64,000 nucleotides of DNA from MWEH01 sp964392385 (lineage in GTDB: Bacteria > Bacillota > Clostridia > Christensenellales > DTU072), in the NCBI GenBank assembly GCA_964392385.1, contig CAYMPR010000003.1:9228-73227 (forward strand), given 5' to 3'. The first letter of the stretch is position 1; each line of letters opens with the position of its first letter. The position numbers and the translations under genes are program-made. Shown in pieces: positions 63,087-64,000 of the stretch. The notes under the pieces are model-generated. The model ran no database searches, was not told the origin of the DNA, and saw only the letters and a program-made list of their open reading frames with translations.

Positions 63087-63764
63087 ATGGTTAAATGTTC
63101 TAATTGTAATGTCGAAATTTTATCCCCTGGTAACAAGTGCCCACTTTGTCACAGTTCTATCGAGTCCGAAGCCATAGATAAAAATAGAAGAGACGATTTT
63201 CCAAGCCGCGGCTTTGTTAGAGCTACTTACATGTTTCGCTTTGACAAATATTTTCTTGCAATTGCCTTTTTCTTAGATTTAGCTTTTTTGATTGCAGAAG
63301 GTATTTATACCAACTGGAATATAAAAATTGCATGGATTCCAATGGCTGTTTTTCTAGATATCTTCTATTGGCTAAGGCTTAGGCATTATATCCAGAAATA
63401 TTTTTCAACTCAAATTCTTACGCATACAGCGGTTCATTGCCTAATAGCTATTTCCATGTTTTATGTATTAAATGATCCTAGAATTATTTATATGTATATG
63501 TTTCCTATTATTTTAATTCTTGCCTTTATTGCAATGGCAATTTATGTCCTTGCAAACACTAGGGCACCTAAAAAATATATAGTGCCTGTCTTTATTTTAT
63601 CTCTTCTAGCCCTTGTCCCACTACTTCTCAGTATTTTATATGGTGCTAATTTCTATGTATTAACATCGCTTGTAGCAATTATGGGAGCGCTTACTATTGC
63701 TGCTGTATTAATTTTTGGACTAGGTCGTTTAGTTTACGAGATTAAAAAACTTTTTCATATATAA
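63087..63764 (+). CDS. Zinc-ribbon integral membrane protein (DUF6320-like)
   Basis: 225 residues. An N-terminal zinc ribbon with two Cys pairs (VKCSNCNVEI and NKCPLCHSS) precedes six or seven hydrophobic segments from about residue 45 to the end. This layout resembles DUF6320 proteins, whose function is unknown. I start at the ATG at 63087; the open frame could begin at a TTG at 63072, but that would add residues before a typical N-terminus. The ribosome binding site is weak. Follows cysS by 89 bases. Confidence 0.75.
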   Translation: MVKCSNCNVEILSPGNKCPLCHSSIESEAIDKNRRDDFPSRGFVRATYMFRFDKYFLAIAFFLDLAFLIAEGIYTNWNIKIAWIPMAVFLDIFYWLRLRHYIQKYFSTQILTHTAVHCLIAISMFYVLNDPRIIYMYMFPIILILAFIAMAIYVLANTRAPKKYIVPVFILSLLALVPLLLSILYGANFYVLTSLVAIMGALTIAAVLIFGLGRLVYEIKKLFHI

Positions 63765-63922
63765 CCTCTTTTTTCTCCCAAGTTATATAAATTACATCAT
63801 ATTCATTATATTTTAATGGACAATCATATCTACTATAAATTTAACATTTACTTATGCTTTTTTCGCTATTAGATATCAATAAATTGCGACATATCCCATA
63901 TCTTTGTCTTTTATCAATTTAG

Positions 63923-63951
63923 TTGACAACCTATTCCATTGTTGATAATAT
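63923..63951 (+). promoter_or_regulatory. Promoter of the tRNA gene
   Basis: TTGACA (63923-63928) with GATAAT (63944-63949, 15-base spacer) or TAATAT (63946-63951, 17-base spacer). The tRNA begins about 14 bases downstream. Confidence 0.6.
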
Positions 63952-63964
63952 AGAAAAGCATTGT

Positions 63965-64000
63965 CGCGGGGTGGAGCAGTTGGTAGCTTGCCGGGCTCAT
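63965..64000 (+). tRNA. Initiator tRNA-Met(CAT), 5' part only
   Basis: The sequence CGCGGGGTGGAGCAGTTGG starts the acceptor and D arms; the window ends in the anticodon CAT. The 5' C1 and the GGG before the loop are hallmarks of initiator rather than elongator tRNA-Met. Truncated by the window edge. Confidence 0.88.

Overview
The window looks like a piece of a low-GC Gram-positive (Bacillota, Clostridia-like) genome, probably a metagenome-assembled one. Supporting signs are AT-rich intergenic DNA, AGGAG-type ribosome binding sites, lipoprotein signal peptides, Mini-RNase III, a SigH-type sigma factor and a PadR-DUF1700-DUF4097 operon. I cannot name a genus. Nine runs of exactly 100 N interrupt the sequence. 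Three of them sit inside tandem repeats, and two of those have exactly 55 identical bases on both sides, as expected for contigs joined from a k=55 assembly graph. Reading-frame changes across N runs are therefore artefacts, not frameshifts.

Layout. Bases 1-16853 (minus strand) carry a membrane protein with a repetitive charged tail, signal peptidase I, an alpha/beta-hydrolase-like protein, a P2A calcium ATPase, a GH20 hexosaminidase, a small lipoprotein with a probable cohesin domain, a 2111-residue M6 metalloprotease ending in a dockerin, and an AAA_14/DUF4143 ATPase. Bases 17018-43878 (minus) are one giant gene broken by four N runs. It encodes a lipoprotein of at least about 8,800 residues (near 1 MDa): an N-terminal half of about 14 diverged modules of about 330 residues, two glycine-rich hydrophobic stretches, a CnaB/carboxypeptidase-regulatory-like domain, and then a long array of Ig-like modules. 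Bases 44667-48227 (minus) hold a sugar cluster (PIG-L deacetylase, ROK kinase, DUF4380 mutarotase-like protein). Next come a transglutaminase-like lipoprotein (48404-51499), a tripartite HipBST toxin-antitoxin system with three evenly spaced operators (51876-53474), and the PadR operon (53585-55560). From 55687 the genes switch to the plus strand with housekeeping functions: mrnC, rlmB, a SigH-like factor, ychF, an unknown membrane protein, cysE, cysS, a zinc-ribbon membrane protein, and the start of an initiator tRNA cut by the window edge.

How it fits together. The minus-strand half is largely a cell-surface programme: a lipoprotein-borne cohesin beside a dockerin-tagged protease suggests a minimal surface-attached enzyme complex, accompanied by the giant lipoprotein, the transglutaminase-like lipoprotein and amino-sugar processing enzymes. 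The plus-strand half is a permuted version of the cysE-cysS-mrnC-rlmB-sigH cluster of Bacillota. A recurring oddity is tandem duplication of DNA at or just after gene 3' ends: 67 bp after the ATPase, 64 bp after the PIG-L gene, 89 bp after mrnC, and a degenerate 56-bp pattern after the ROK gene.
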